A model generated the notes under the pieces. That model worked only from the letters and a program-made list of their open reading frames with translations, was not told the DNA's origin and made no database searches. Below, one piece after another: positions 49,801 to 58,546 of a stretch of 64,000 bases of DNA. The translations under genes and the position numbers were made by a program. How positions within the stretch are numbered: the first letter of the stretch is position 1; each line of letters starts with the position of its first letter. The DNA comes from Caballeronia hypogeia (GTDB taxonomy: Bacteria; Pseudomonadota; Gammaproteobacteria; Burkholderiales; Burkholderiaceae), in contig NZ_FCOA02000001.1 of the NCBI RefSeq assembly GCF_001544875.2, positions 620,001-684,000 of the forward strand, given 5' to 3'.

Positions 49801-50737
49801 CGACGAGCTCAAGCGCGAAGTGTTCGGCCCGGTGCTCCATGTGGTGCGTTATCGCCGTTCGAACCTTGATAAACTCCTCGACCAAATTCGCTCGACCGGT
49901 TACGGGCTCACGCTCGGCATCCATACGCGTATCGACGAAACCATCGCGCATGTGATCTCGCGGGCACACGTGGGCAACATCTACGTGAACCGCAACGTGA
50001 TCGGCGCGGTGGTCGGCGTGCAGCCGTTCGGCGGCGAAGGATTGTCAGGCACGGGTCCGAAGGCGGGCGGTGCGCTGTATCTGCAGCGTCTGCTGGCCAA
50101 GCGCCCGACTGGCTTGCCGAAGTCGCTCGCGAGCACGCTCGTCGTCGATCAGACGGCCGCGAAGGACACGCCCGCCGCCGCGCTCACGACCCTGCGCGAC
50201 TGGGCGATCGGCGAACGCGATCCGCAGACCGCCGCGCGTTGCGACGGCTATCTGCAACACGTGATGGCGGGCGCGACGGCGGTGCTGTCGGGCCCGACCG
50301 GCGAGCGCAATACGTACACGCTCGGCGCGCGCGGCACGGTGCTGTGCGTGGCGGCGACCGAGAGCGGCGCGCGCGCGCAATTCGCCGCCGTGCTGGCGAC
50401 GGGCAATCGCGCGTTGTTCAGCGGATCGGCGGGCGAGCAACTGGTGGCGTCGCTGCCGGCGTCGCTGAAGCCTTATGCATCGGTGAAAAAGGACGCCGCG
50501 GCCGATTTCGATGCCGTGCTGTTCGAAGGCGACAGCGACGAACTGCTGTCCCTCGTGAAGGAAGTCGCGAAGCGCCCGGGGCCGATCGTATCGGTGCAGG
50601 GCGTGGCGGCGGGAGCGTTCGCCAACGCAGGCCACGACGGCGAGGACTACGCGCTCGAACGCCTGCTGACGGAGCGCTCGGTGAGCGTGAACACGGCGGC
50701 GGCGGGCGGCAATGCGAATTTGATGACGATCGGTTGA
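46802..50737 (+). CDS. putA: Trifunctional PutA: repressor, proline dehydrogenase and P5C dehydrogenase
   Basis: The 1311-residue protein oxidises proline to glutamate. Residues 1-50 form a ribbon-helix-helix DNA-binding domain (MASTTLGVKVDDLLRSRLKD and following). The FAD proline dehydrogenase barrel follows, with RYSYDMLGEAATTEEDA, GPGISIKLSALHPRYSRAQ and RLVKGAYWDTEIKRAQ. The aldehyde dehydrogenase domain has VCISPWNFPLAIFMGQVAAA, LIAETGGQNAMIVDSSAL and catalytic Cys910 in SAGQRCSALR. VQPFGGEGLSGTGPKAGG precedes a C-terminal domain of about 200 residues. GAAGGAAAT decides ATG 46802. When proline is scarce it should repress itself through the GTTGCA sites upstream. Confidence 0.97.
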   Translation: MASTTLGVKVDDLLRSRLKDAATRLERTPHWLIKQAIFAYLERIEHGQLPPELSGANGSSELAESASADSDEDGAPHPFLDFAQNVQPQSVLRAAITAAYRRPEPECVPFLIGQARLPSNVAAETEKLATKLVEALRAKSSGGGVEGLIHEFSLSSQEGVALMCLAEALLRIPDRATRDALIRDKISKGDWKSHMGQAPSLFVNAATWGLMITGKLVTTNSEAGLSSALTRLIGRGGEPLIRKGVDMAMRLMGEQFVTGETISEALANSRKYEARGFRYSYDMLGEAATTEEDAQRYYASYEQAIHAIGKAAGGRGIYEGPGISIKLSALHPRYSRAQQERTMNELLPRVRSLAQLARRYDIGLNIDAEEADRLELSLDLLEALCFDPELAGWNGIGFVVQGYQKRCPFVIDYLIDLARRSRHRLMIRLVKGAYWDTEIKRAQVDGLEGYPVYTRKIYTDISYLACAKKLLGAPDAVYPQFATHNAFTLSAIYHLAGQNYYPGQYEFQCLHGMGEPLYEEVTGRDKLNRPCRVYAPVGTHETLLAYLVRRLLENGANTSFVNRIADESIPVKELVRDPIDEAQAITPLGAPHAKIPLPRQLYGNERSNSMGLDLSNEHRLASLSSALLASGNHPWRAEPMLEGGTIIENGMKPHDVRNPSDLRDIVGTVVEASPEQVSAAIANAVAAAPIWQATPVEDRADCLARAADLLEAQMHTLMGLVVREAGKSLPNAIAEIREAIDFLRYYAWQIRAEFSNDTHRPLGPVVCISPWNFPLAIFMGQVAAALAAGNPVLAKPAEQTPLIAAQAVRILREAGVPAGAVQLLPGDGETVGAALVADPRTRAVMFTGSTEVARLINKTLSERLDPDGRPIPLIAETGGQNAMIVDSSALAEQVVADVLQSSFDSAGQRCSALRVLCLQDDVADRTLEMLTGAMNQLAIGNPDRLSIDVGPVIDADAKRGIDGHIAAMREKGRKVVQLPMPDNCAQGTFVPPTLIELDGIDELKREVFGPVLHVVRYRRSNLDKLLDQIRSTGYGLTLGIHTRIDETIAHVISRAHVGNIYVNRNVIGAVVGVQPFGGEGLSGTGPKAGGALYLQRLLAKRPTGLPKSLASTLVVDQTAAKDTPAAALTTLRDWAIGERDPQTAARCDGYLQHVMAGATAVLSGPTGERNTYTLGARGTVLCVAATESGARAQFAAVLATGNRALFSGSAGEQLVASLPASLKPYASVKKDAAADFDAVLFEGDSDELLSLVKEVAKRPGPIVSVQGVAAGAFANAGHDGEDYALERLLTERSVSVNTAAAGGNANLMTIG

Positions 50738-50756
50738 GTTACCCCTCGAACGCTCG

Positions 50757-50784
50757 ATTCAAACGAATTCAAACGAATTCAAAC
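50757..50784. repeat. Short tandem repeat ATTCAAACGA
   Basis: ATTCAAACGA occurs twice in full (50757-50766, 50767-50776) and a third time for eight bases. It lies in the 110-bp gap between putA and the binding-protein gene. Confidence 0.7.
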
Positions 50785-50847
50785 AATCGGCAGCAGGCAC
50801 GGCGATCCCGGCACGGGCTGCCATCCACACTGGAACCAGGAGAAGCT

Positions 50848-51993
50848 ATGAAGCACACGATGACCAAGCTGGCGGCAGCCATGACGCTCGCCGGCCTGTT
50901 CGCGGGGACCGCAGTTGCACAGCAGGCAGAAGACGTGAAGGTCGGCTATGCCGGACCGCTGACCGGTGCGCAGGCGCACTACGGCAAGGACATGCAGAAC
51001 GGCATCACGCTCGCGGTTGAAGACTTCAACGCGACCAAGCCGGTGATCGGCGGCAAGCCGGTGCGCATCGTGCTGGAATCGGCGGACGATCAGGCCGACC
51101 CGCGCACGGGCACGACCGTGGCGCAGCGCCTCGTCGACGACGGCATCAAGGGCATGCTCGGCCACTTCAATTCGGGCACGACGATTCCGGCATCGCGCAT
51201 CTACGCGAACGCGGGCATTCCCGAAATCGCGATGGCGACCGCGCCGGAATACACGACGCAAGGCTTCAAGACGGCCTTCCGCATGATGACCTCCGACACG
51301 CAGCAAGGCTCGGTCGCGGGCGAATTCGCGGTGAAGAACCTGAAGGTCAAGAAGATCGCGATCGTCGATGACCGCACGGCTTACGGCCAGGGTCTCGCCG
51401 ACCAGTTCGAGAAGGCCGCGAAGGCGGCGGGCGGCACGATCGTCGATCGTGAATACACGAACGACAAGGCCGTCGACTTCAAGGCGATTCTGACCAAGAT
51501 CAAGTCGATGAATCCGGACCTCGTGTACTACGGCGGCGCCGATTCGCAAGCCGGCCCGATGGTCAAGCAGATGAAGACGCTGGGCTTCCGCGCACCGCTG
51601 ATGGCGGGCGAAATGGTGAAGACGGACACGTTCCTGAAGATCGCGGGCGACGCGGCTGATGGCACGGTGGCATCGCTCGCCGGTCTGCCGATGGACGAAA
51701 TGCCGGGCGGCGCGGACTACTCGGCGAAGTACAAGAAGCGCTTCAACGAAGACGTGCAGACCTACTCGCCGTATGCGTACGACGGCGCGATGGCCATGTT
51801 CACCGCGATGAAGTCGGCCAACTCGACCGACCCGGCGAAGTATCTGCCGTTCCTCGCGAAGACCGACATGCAGGGCGTGACGGCGAAGCACCTGTCGTAC
51901 GACTCGAAGGGCGATCTGAAGAACGGCGGCATCACGCTGTACAAGGTCGTCGGCGGGAAGTGGACGACGCTGCAGAGCGTGGGCGGGAAGTAA
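50848..51993 (+). CDS. LivK-type branched-chain amino acid binding protein without its own permease
   Basis: The 381-residue periplasmic protein has a signal peptide MKHTMTKLAAAMTLAGLFAG (cleavage near AVAQQ) and a mature start DVKVGYAGPLTGAQAHYGKD, typical of the classic LivJ/LivK family. CCAGGAGAA gives a strong ribosome site before ATG 50848; the frame upstream in putA is a shadow. It follows putA by 110 bp on the same strand. No transporter membrane genes are adjacent, so it must use components encoded elsewhere. Association with proline use is only suggested by position. Confidence 0.9.
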   Translation: MKHTMTKLAAAMTLAGLFAGTAVAQQAEDVKVGYAGPLTGAQAHYGKDMQNGITLAVEDFNATKPVIGGKPVRIVLESADDQADPRTGTTVAQRLVDDGIKGMLGHFNSGTTIPASRIYANAGIPEIAMATAPEYTTQGFKTAFRMMTSDTQQGSVAGEFAVKNLKVKKIAIVDDRTAYGQGLADQFEKAAKAAGGTIVDREYTNDKAVDFKAILTKIKSMNPDLVYYGGADSQAGPMVKQMKTLGFRAPLMAGEMVKTDTFLKIAGDAADGTVASLAGLPMDEMPGGADYSAKYKKRFNEDVQTYSPYAYDGAMAMFTAMKSANSTDPAKYLPFLAKTDMQGVTAKHLSYDSKGDLKNGGITLYKVVGGKWTTLQSVGGK

Positions 51994-52013
51994 GTCTCAC
52001 ACGCCTGAAATGG

Positions 52014-52047
52014 AAAAAGCCGCTTCGATTCGAAGCGGCTTTTTTTT
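52014..52047. terminator. Bidirectional terminator
   Basis: AAGCCGCTTCG (52017-52027) pairs perfectly with CGAAGCGGCTT (52031-52041). A T8 run follows on the plus strand and a T5 run on the minus strand. It serves the converging binding-protein and MipA genes. Confidence 0.9.
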
Positions 52048-52067
52048 GAGCCCGACGCGAGAATCGC

Positions 52068-52853
52068 TCAGAAACGATAGCTGAGCGCGGCGAAACCGTT
52101 GAATTCCGTTTTCCGCAGGGTGATCGGGCTATTCGCGGCTGAGCCTTGCAGCCGTCCCGCCGTCACTTGAAGCGACCCTGTCCAGTGCTTCGAGAAATCG
52201 TAGCTCGCATAGGCGTTCAGATGAACGTCGCGCACGCCTGAACTGGTCTGATGAGCGGGCAGACCGGAGGCCGCGCTTTGCTGTGGCGACACCCCGAAGA
52301 GCGTGCGCATGTAGGTGGCGTTGGCCCATGTGACGCCAGGGCCAAAGGAGAAGATCCAGCCCTTCGGATAGGGAATATTGATTGCGAGATCGCCGCTCGC
52401 GAGCAGGCCCTGTCCGGTTCCCGCGATGTCCTGATAGAGCGCGGCGGACGCCGTGAACATCGACACGGAATAGTCCGCGAATATTTTGAGCTTCGGTCCC
52501 CAATGCACATTGCCGAGACCACGCAGGCGTGGGTCGTCGGCTTCGTTGCGCGACTGGAAGTCGAAACTGACCGCCGCGCCGACGTGATAATTCTCGTCAC
52601 GCAATACGTTGACGCCGAGCACGTCGAGGCCTTGCGAGAAGAATCGGTCGTCGTAGGAGATGTCGAGCGCCGGAAGCGGGAGGACTTCCAGCTTGTTCGA
52701 GCCCGGATACTTGGGCGCGACCATCACGCCTGGTCCAATCGAAACTTTCCATTCGGACTGCGCTTCGGGCGCTTGCTCGTTGGCATGTGCAGTCGAACAG
52801 GCCAGCAACGCGAGCGATGCGAGCAGGCAGGGACCATTGCTGGCGATTTTCAT
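52068..52853 (-). CDS. MipA/OmpV-family outer-membrane protein
   Basis: The 261-residue protein has a signal peptide (LLASLALLACSTAHA-NEQ). A beta-barrel-type alternating pattern starts SIGPGVMVAPKYPGSNKLEV, includes VLPLPALDISYDDRFF and ends in an aromatic residue (FAALSYRF), the outer-membrane insertion signal. MipA binds the lytic transglycosylase MltA in E. coli; OmpV is a porin-like protein. Which role holds here is unknown. It is a single gene, divergent from nothing and convergent with the binding-protein gene. Confidence 0.88.
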   Translation of the reverse strand: MKIASNGPCLLASLALLACSTAHANEQAPEAQSEWKVSIGPGVMVAPKYPGSNKLEVLPLPALDISYDDRFFSQGLDVLGVNVLRDENYHVGAAVSFDFQSRNEADDPRLRGLGNVHWGPKLKIFADYSVSMFTASAALYQDIAGTGQGLLASGDLAINIPYPKGWIFSFGPGVTWANATYMRTLFGVSPQQSAASGLPAHQTSSGVRDVHLNAYASYDFSKHWTGSLQVTAGRLQGSAANSPITLRKTEFNGFAALSYRF

Positions 52854-52988
52854 GACACTTCACGCGAACTTTTGAAAGACGCGCGGATTCTAGCGACAGG
52901 CGTCGCTACCGGACTCCGGAATCGGACTAAAGCGGACGTGCGTCAGGTAAAAATTGATCTAGGGACAAAAGCGGTGTCCATCGTTCGG

Positions 52989-53513
52989 TTACGAGCCGTC
53001 CTTGTTTTTGTGTCCCGTCACCATCGCTCCAATGAGATTCTCCCGCGTCCATGCGCTCATCAGCACCGCCGCGCCGACGTGCACGCAGACGCAAAGCTCG
53101 AGCGCCACGGATAGCCATGTGTGAAGTTCCTGCGGCCAGTCCTCGCCCCAGAACGCGTCGAGCCGCATGATCCATCCGGACACGCCAAGGGCAAGAATCA
53201 GAGACCAGAGCAAGAGCGCCATCAAGCCGCCGAGCGGATTGTGGGAGACGTGATGCATGGGCTTGCCCTTCGCGAGCGAGCGAAGGTATTCGCCGAGATG
53301 CGACGGCGTCGGCCACCACGCGGAAAAGCGCGCGTGGCTCGAACCGACGAAACCCCAGATCAGGCGCGCGACAACCAGCCCCGCCGCGACATATCCGAGC
53401 AGCCGATGCGTGGAATCCGTCGGTCCGAACAGATTCCACAGCACGATGGCTGCGACGATCCAGTGCGTGAGCCGGACCCAGATGTCCCAGACCTTCACGC
53501 GCGGGGCGGACAT
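52989..53513 (-). CDS. Cytochrome b561-type membrane protein
   Basis: The 174-residue protein has four hydrophobic helices. Histidines suited to bind heme b are placed in VRLTHWIVAAIVLW, THRLLGYVAAGLVVARLIWG and LCVCVHVGAAVL. The family passes electrons through the inner membrane, between quinol and periplasmic acceptors. It starts 4 bp after the PepSY gene and is surely cotranscribed. No catalytic partner subunit is nearby. Confidence 0.88.
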   Translation of the reverse strand: MSAPRVKVWDIWVRLTHWIVAAIVLWNLFGPTDSTHRLLGYVAAGLVVARLIWGFVGSSHARFSAWWPTPSHLGEYLRSLAKGKPMHHVSHNPLGGLMALLLWSLILALGVSGWIMRLDAFWGEDWPQELHTWLSVALELCVCVHVGAAVLMSAWTRENLIGAMVTGHKNKDGS

Positions 53514-53517
53514 CGGC

Positions 53518-53781
53518 TTATTCCACTTCCGACTTCACGACGGCGAGCGTCTTGGTGTCGTAATAGATCTCGACCTTCTTGCCGTCCTTGTCGTGGCCGT
53601 AGATCTCGTAGCAATTGCCATCGACCTTAAACTTGCGGATCTTGTAGCCTTGCGACTCGAGTTGCGCCTTCGCATCCGATTCCTTCATCCACTCGCTCTT
53701 CGGATGCGCCGTGCAATCCGCTTTCGCGAACGCCGCGCCCGAGAAACCCAACGCCAACGACAAAGCCAAAACCTTAAGCAT
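53518..53781 (-). CDS. Small periplasmic PepSY-domain protein
   Basis: The 87-residue protein has a signal peptide (MLKVLALSLALGFSGAAFAK) and one PepSY-like domain: KESDAKAQLESQGYKIRKFK then DGNCYEIYGHDKDGKKVEIY. Two Cys (CTAHP and NCYEI) in the mature part could form a disulfide. Such proteins often sit beside cytochrome b561 genes and may bind metal or modulate electron transfer. It is the first gene of a two-gene operon. Confidence 0.85.
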   Translation of the reverse strand: MLKVLALSLALGFSGAAFAKADCTAHPKSEWMKESDAKAQLESQGYKIRKFKVDGNCYEIYGHDKDGKKVEIYYDTKTLAVVKSEVE

Positions 53782-53859
53782 CGCTAACTCCCGGTGTTTT
53801 CGAACTGGTTACTCTACTGCCACCGGGAGCGCGTCGCAAGCATATTGAAAGTTTGTCCC

Positions 53860-55551
53860 CTAACGCTTGCCTTGCTGGCGAATTTGTTCGAGTGTCGCGC
53901 CCGGCGTGCTCTGATCCTGCGGAATGCGGATTTCGATGACGGCCGGGAGGCCGGAATTCCGCGCGCGCTCGAACGCAGGCATGAACGCGTCCGTCGTCTC
54001 GACCAGTTCGCCATGCGCGCCGAACGCGCGCGCATAGGCGGCGAAATCCGGATTCGTGAGCTGCGTGCCGTGCTGCCGATTCGGATAGTGCCGCTCCTGG
54101 TGCATGCGGATCGTGCCGTACTGCGCGTTGTTCACGACGATGAAAATCACCGGCAGCCGATACTGCATCGCCGTGGCGATTTCCTGGCTCGACATCATGA
54201 AGCAGCCGTCGCCCGCGAGCGCGATCACCGTGCGATCCGGATACAGCGACTTCGCGGCGATGGCGGCGGGCACGCCGTAGCCCATCGCGCCACTCGTCGG
54301 CGCCACCTGCGAGCGGAAATGCCGATACGAATAATGCCGATGCAGCCACGTCGCGTAATTGCCCGCGCCGTTCGTGAGGATCGAATCGGCGGGAATCGTT
54401 TCCGCGAGCTGGCGCATGATCTCGCCGAGTTGCACGTCGCCGAGCATGGGGCGCGGCTTGCGCCATTCGAGATACGCGGCGTGCGCGGCCTCGGCTTCGC
54501 CGCTCCATGCGATCGCCGATGGCGGCTTCAGGCCCGCGAGCATCGACGCGATTTCCGGCATGCCGGAGACGATGGGCAGATCCGCGCTGTACACCCGCCC
54601 GAGTTCCTCCGCGCCCTGATGAACGTGGATGAGCGTCTGCTTCGTCTTCGGGATGTCGAGCAGGGTATAGCCGCTCGTCGTCGATTCGCCCATGCGCGGG
54701 CCGAGCACGAACAGCACGTCGGCGTCGCGGATGCGCGCGGCGAGCACCGGGTTGATGCCGAGACCGACATCGCCCGCATAGTCCGGATGCTCGTTGTTGA
54801 GCGTGTCCTGATAGCGGAACGCGCAGCCCACCGGCAACTGCCATTGCTCGACGAAGCGCGCGAAATCCTGCGTCGCCTCCGTGGTCCAGCCGCTGCCGCC
54901 CGCGATCACGAACGGTTTCTTCGCATTCGCGAGCAGGTCGCGGAGTTTTTCGATCTGCGCGGAAGAAGGCGAAGCGGCCACGCGCTGATAACGCGGCGCG
55001 GGCGGCGCGGCATCGACCATTTCGGTCAGCATGTCTTCCGGCAACGCGAGCACGACCGGACCGGGACGGCCCGATGTCGCGAGATGAAACGCGTGGCTCA
55101 TGTATTCCGGCACGCGGCGCGGATCGTCGATCTGCGCGACCCATTTCGCCATCTGGCCGAACATGCGCCGATAGTCGATCTCCTGAAACGCCTCGCGATC
55201 CATATGCTCGCGCGCGCATTGGCCGATGAGCAGGATCATCGGCGTCGAATCCTGAAATGCGGTGTGCACGCCGATCGACGCGTGCGTGGCGCCCGGCCCG
55301 CGCGTGACGATGGCGACGCCCGGCCGTCCGGTGAGCTTGCCGACGGCTTCGGCCATGTTCGCCGCGCCCGCCTCGTGGCGGCACACGATGGTCTGAATCT
55401 GCGAGGTTTCGTCGTGCAGCGAATCGAGCACGGCGAGGAAGCTCTCGCCCGGCACGCAGAACACACGCTCGACGCCGTGATGCACGAGCGCGTCGACGAC
55501 GAGACGCGCGCCGGTGGTTTGATCCTGCGAAGAAGGGACAGCGGACGTCAT
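53860..55551 (-). CDS. Thiamine-diphosphate enzyme, acetolactate-synthase-like
   Basis: The 563-residue enzyme has the three-domain layout of acetolactate synthase and its relatives. The N-terminal PYR domain VFCVPGESFLAVLDSLHDET and CRHEAGAANMAEAVGKLTG holds the catalytic Glu. The middle domain contains KKPFVIAGGSGWTTEATQDF, and the C-terminal PP domain has the ThDP motif ALAGDGCFMMSSQEIATAMQ with VVNNAQYGT. It may be a decarboxylase, oxalyl-CoA-type or acetolactate synthase; substrate specificity is not clear and no small regulatory subunit gene is near. AAAGGAG precedes ATG 55551. Confidence 0.88.
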   Translation of the reverse strand: MTSAVPSSQDQTTGARLVVDALVHHGVERVFCVPGESFLAVLDSLHDETSQIQTIVCRHEAGAANMAEAVGKLTGRPGVAIVTRGPGATHASIGVHTAFQDSTPMILLIGQCAREHMDREAFQEIDYRRMFGQMAKWVAQIDDPRRVPEYMSHAFHLATSGRPGPVVLALPEDMLTEMVDAAPPAPRYQRVAASPSSAQIEKLRDLLANAKKPFVIAGGSGWTTEATQDFARFVEQWQLPVGCAFRYQDTLNNEHPDYAGDVGLGINPVLAARIRDADVLFVLGPRMGESTTSGYTLLDIPKTKQTLIHVHQGAEELGRVYSADLPIVSGMPEIASMLAGLKPPSAIAWSGEAEAAHAAYLEWRKPRPMLGDVQLGEIMRQLAETIPADSILTNGAGNYATWLHRHYSYRHFRSQVAPTSGAMGYGVPAAIAAKSLYPDRTVIALAGDGCFMMSSQEIATAMQYRLPVIFIVVNNAQYGTIRMHQERHYPNRQHGTQLTNPDFAAYARAFGAHGELVETTDAFMPAFERARNSGLPAVIEIRIPQDQSTPGATLEQIRQQGKR

Positions 55552-55842
55552 GCGAAGAACTCCTTTGAATGTCCGGCTTTGCACGGGAAATGACCCTGAA
55601 GCTTACGCCCTCGCGCACACGCACGGAAACGCGCGAAGCGGAATCTTTTTCCGACGAACCCTCGCGTCCTCGACACGCCGCGCGTTTCCATCAGCCGAAA
55701 TACCCCTTTTTCTCGCCCCTTATCCAGCGATGGGCGAACGCTCAAGTTCGCAATAATGGCTTCACTGAAAAGCGGGCACGGCAATAAGCCAGTGGCTTCC
55801 GCTACGCAAAGATCGCAGTCTCATACCTCATCGGGGGCAAGT
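55552..55842. promoter_or_regulatory. Divergent upstream region of the TPP-enzyme and flhF genes
   Basis: These 291 bases separate divergent genes. No clear sigma-70 or sigma-28 promoter is seen by eye. An ATG at 55756 in frame with flhF is possible but lies outside the conserved protein. Confidence 0.3.
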
Positions 55843-57618
55843 TTGAACATTCGTAAATTCATCGGCGCGAACAGCCGCGACGCATTGCGCCAGGTTCGTG
55901 AAGCGCTCGGACCCGATGCCGTGGTGCTGTCGAATCGCACGCTGGATGATGGCTCCGTCGAGATCGTGGGTGTCGCGGACAGCGATATCGCTTCGATTTC
56001 GCCAGCCGCGAAGGAACAGGCCGTGCGCTCCGGCGGTTCGTCGCGCGCCGCGCTGGCCGCCGCCGCCGCCGCCGCCGCGATGCCCGCCCGGCAAGCTGCC
56101 GCGAATCCGTACGCCAGCGGCGACGTGTTCTCGTCGGTGTTCGGCGCGAACACGGACACCGATGAAGACGACGAACTGCAAGAACACCAAGCATCCGCCG
56201 ATGAGGCGCCGCACACGCTGGCCGATTCGAATCCGTGGCTGATCGAGCATGCGAAGCGCATCGCGCAGAACGCATCGATGCCGTCGAATCGTCCGCTCAC
56301 GCCGTCCGCCGCCATTGCGCGCGGCATGGGCGTGCCGGTGACGGCGAGCGCGCCGAAACCGCGCGCCGAGCAGCCGGAAACGGGAAAGTACGCGATGCGC
56401 CAGCAGGCGAAGCGCGCTGAGCCCATCGTGGAGCCGAAGGTCGAAACGCCGGACTGGGCGCGCGAAGCCGCGCAGGTCGCAGCACGCCGCGCCGCGCAGA
56501 AGATCAACGCAGCCGCGCCCCAAGCCGCCGCGCCTGAAGCGAGCGCCGCTCCGGCAGCGAAGGAAAACGCCTTCGAAGGCCTGCCCGCAAACGCGGCGGC
56601 CGTCGTCACCGAAGCCATCCGCGCCCGCATGGAGCAGGTTGTCAACGAAACGGTGATGAACGAACTCTCGTCGATGCGCGAGATGATGGAAGAGCACTTT
56701 TCCGGCTTGCTGTGGGGCGAGCGCCAGCGCCGCAACGCGACGGGCGGCGCGCTGACCAAGCGCCTGTTCGCCGCCGGCTTCTCCGCGCAGCTCGTGCGCA
56801 TGATGATGGACAACATGCCGGAGATGGAAAGCGTCGAAGGCGCGCTCGAGTGGGTGCAGCAAGTGCTCGAAGCGAACATCCCGGTGATGGACAGCGAAGA
56901 CGCGCTGATGGAGCGCGGCGGCGTGTTCGCGCTGATGGGCCCGACGGGCGTCGGCAAGACGACGACCACGGCGAAGCTCGCGGCGCGCTGCGTGATGCGC
57001 TTCGGCGCGAGCAAGGTCGCGCTGCTCACGACCGACAGCTACCGTATCGGCGCGCACGAGCAACTGCGCATCTTCGGCAAGATCCTGGGCGTATCGGTTC
57101 ACGCGGTGAAGGACGCCGCTGATCTCCAGCTCGCGCTCTCCGAGCTGCGCAACAAACATATCGTGCTGATCGACACGATCGGCATGAGCCAGCGCGATCG
57201 CATGGTTTCCGACCAGATCGCGATGCTGTGCGGCGCGGGTCACCCGGTGCAGCGCATTCTGCTGCTCAACGCGACCAGCCACGGCGACACGCTCAACGAA
57301 GTCGTGCAGGCCTACAAGAGCGCGCCGGATCAGCCGCCGCTCGCGGGCTGCATTCTGACCAAGCTCGACGAAGCCACCAATCTCGGCGGCGTGCTCGACA
57401 CGGTCATCCGCTACAAGCTGCCGGTGCATTACGTATCGACGGGCCAGAAGGTGCCGGAGAACCTGTACGTCGCGACCAAGCGATTCCTCATCAAGAGCGC
57501 GTTCTGCATTCCGCGCGACGGCTCGCCGTTCGTGCCGCAGGAAGAAGAAGTGCCGGCGCTGCTCTCCGCGCTTTCCGCGCGCGCTTCCACCGAAATGCAT
57601 GGGGTGCACTTTGGATAA
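55843..57618 (+). CDS. flhF: Flagellar SRP-type GTPase FlhF
   Basis: The 591-residue protein sets the place and number of flagella. NIRKFIGANSRDALRQVREA and LGPDAVVLSNRTLDDGSVEI form the N-terminal domain. A long Ala-rich linker (residues about 65-265) leads to the NG domain with Walker A MGPTGVGKTTTTAKLAARCV near residue 366, LIDTIGMSQRDRM and the TKLDEATNLGG guanine motif. The start is TTG 55843, with GGGGGC just before it, because conserved residues begin there; ATG 55756 would add 29 unconserved residues. It overlaps flhG slightly. Unusually, flhA is not upstream; a divergent TPP-enzyme gene is. Confidence 0.93.
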   Translation: MNIRKFIGANSRDALRQVREALGPDAVVLSNRTLDDGSVEIVGVADSDIASISPAAKEQAVRSGGSSRAALAAAAAAAAMPARQAAANPYASGDVFSSVFGANTDTDEDDELQEHQASADEAPHTLADSNPWLIEHAKRIAQNASMPSNRPLTPSAAIARGMGVPVTASAPKPRAEQPETGKYAMRQQAKRAEPIVEPKVETPDWAREAAQVAARRAAQKINAAAPQAAAPEASAAPAAKENAFEGLPANAAAVVTEAIRARMEQVVNETVMNELSSMREMMEEHFSGLLWGERQRRNATGGALTKRLFAAGFSAQLVRMMMDNMPEMESVEGALEWVQQVLEANIPVMDSEDALMERGGVFALMGPTGVGKTTTTAKLAARCVMRFGASKVALLTTDSYRIGAHEQLRIFGKILGVSVHAVKDAADLQLALSELRNKHIVLIDTIGMSQRDRMVSDQIAMLCGAGHPVQRILLLNATSHGDTLNEVVQAYKSAPDQPPLAGCILTKLDEATNLGGVLDTVIRYKLPVHYVSTGQKVPENLYVATKRFLIKSAFCIPRDGSPFVPQEEEVPALLSALSARASTEMHGVHFG

Positions 57619-58528
57619 GTTCGTGCTCGACCAGGCGGAAGGTCTGCGACGTCTCCTCACGCGCGCCGGTGCGCGCGTGGTGGCGATCGTGGGCGGGCCG
57701 GCGGGAATCGGCTGCACGTCGGCGGTGGTGAATCTGGGCGCGGCGCTCGCCGTGCACGGCAAGGACGTGCTCGTGATCGACGAGCACAGCAACGCGGGAT
57801 CGGCCGGCCGTCTCGCGGGCATCGAAGACGCGGGCGCGCTCGCATCGGTGATGTCGGGACGACGCGCCCTCGCGGATGCCGTCCAGCGCACGCCGTTCGG
57901 CTTCTCGCTGATCGCCGCGCCGCGCGACGAACGCATCAGCCATGACGCCGCGCAATGCCGCGCGCTGCTCGACGGCCCGGCGGACATCGTGCTGATCGAT
58001 GCGCAACTCGATCGACATGGCGCGCTCTCGTCGCTCGCGGCGCAGGCGCATGACTTTCTGATTGTGACGCGGGTGGCCGCGTCGGCGATCACCGAGGCGT
58101 ATGCGTGCATGAAGCGCCTGCACTACGCCCATGCGATCGGCCAGTTCCGCGTGCTCATCAATCACGTGCAGAACCCGGCCGACGCGGCGGTCGCGTTCGA
58201 CAACCTGTCGGGTGTCGCGAGCCGGTATCTGGCCGTGTCGCTCGTGCAGGCGGGTTATGTGTCCGAGGATGCGCGCGTCGCTCGGGCGAAGGATCTTTCT
58301 CGCTGCGCAGTCGAAGCGTTCCCGGCCACGGCCGCGGCACGCGACTACCGCGCGATCGCGGCGGAGCTCCTGCACTGGCCGATGCGCCCCGCGCCGTACA
58401 TGCGGGCGGCGGGCGGACAGGCAGACACGCAGATTCCAGTTGGCGACCCGATCAAGGGCGCGCGGGAGGCGTCGCAACGTGCGGCTGCGCTTCACGATTT
58501 CGCAATGAGCAGCACGGCGTCGATGTGA
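57611..58528 (+). CDS. flhG: FlhG/FleN-type flagellar number regulator with degenerate Walker A
   Basis: The 305-residue MinD/ParA-fold protein normally restrains FlhF. It starts LDKFVLDQAEGLRRLLTRAG with TTG 57611; ATG 57599 would add four residues. The nucleotide-binding loop reads AIVGGPAGIGCTSAVVNLGA, where MinD proteins have KGGxGKT: both lysines are absent. DVLVIDEHSNAGSAG and IVLIDAQLDRHG replace A' and Walker B. ATP binding or hydrolysis is therefore doubtful. It sits between flhF (8-bp overlap) and fliA (18 bp), in one operon. Confidence 0.88.
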   Translation: MDKFVLDQAEGLRRLLTRAGARVVAIVGGPAGIGCTSAVVNLGAALAVHGKDVLVIDEHSNAGSAGRLAGIEDAGALASVMSGRRALADAVQRTPFGFSLIAAPRDERISHDAAQCRALLDGPADIVLIDAQLDRHGALSSLAAQAHDFLIVTRVAASAITEAYACMKRLHYAHAIGQFRVLINHVQNPADAAVAFDNLSGVASRYLAVSLVQAGYVSEDARVARAKDLSRCAVEAFPATAAARDYRAIAAELLHWPMRPAPYMRAAGGQADTQIPVGDPIKGAREASQRAAALHDFAMSSTASM

Positions 58529-58546
58529 TCAAGATAGGTGACCAAG

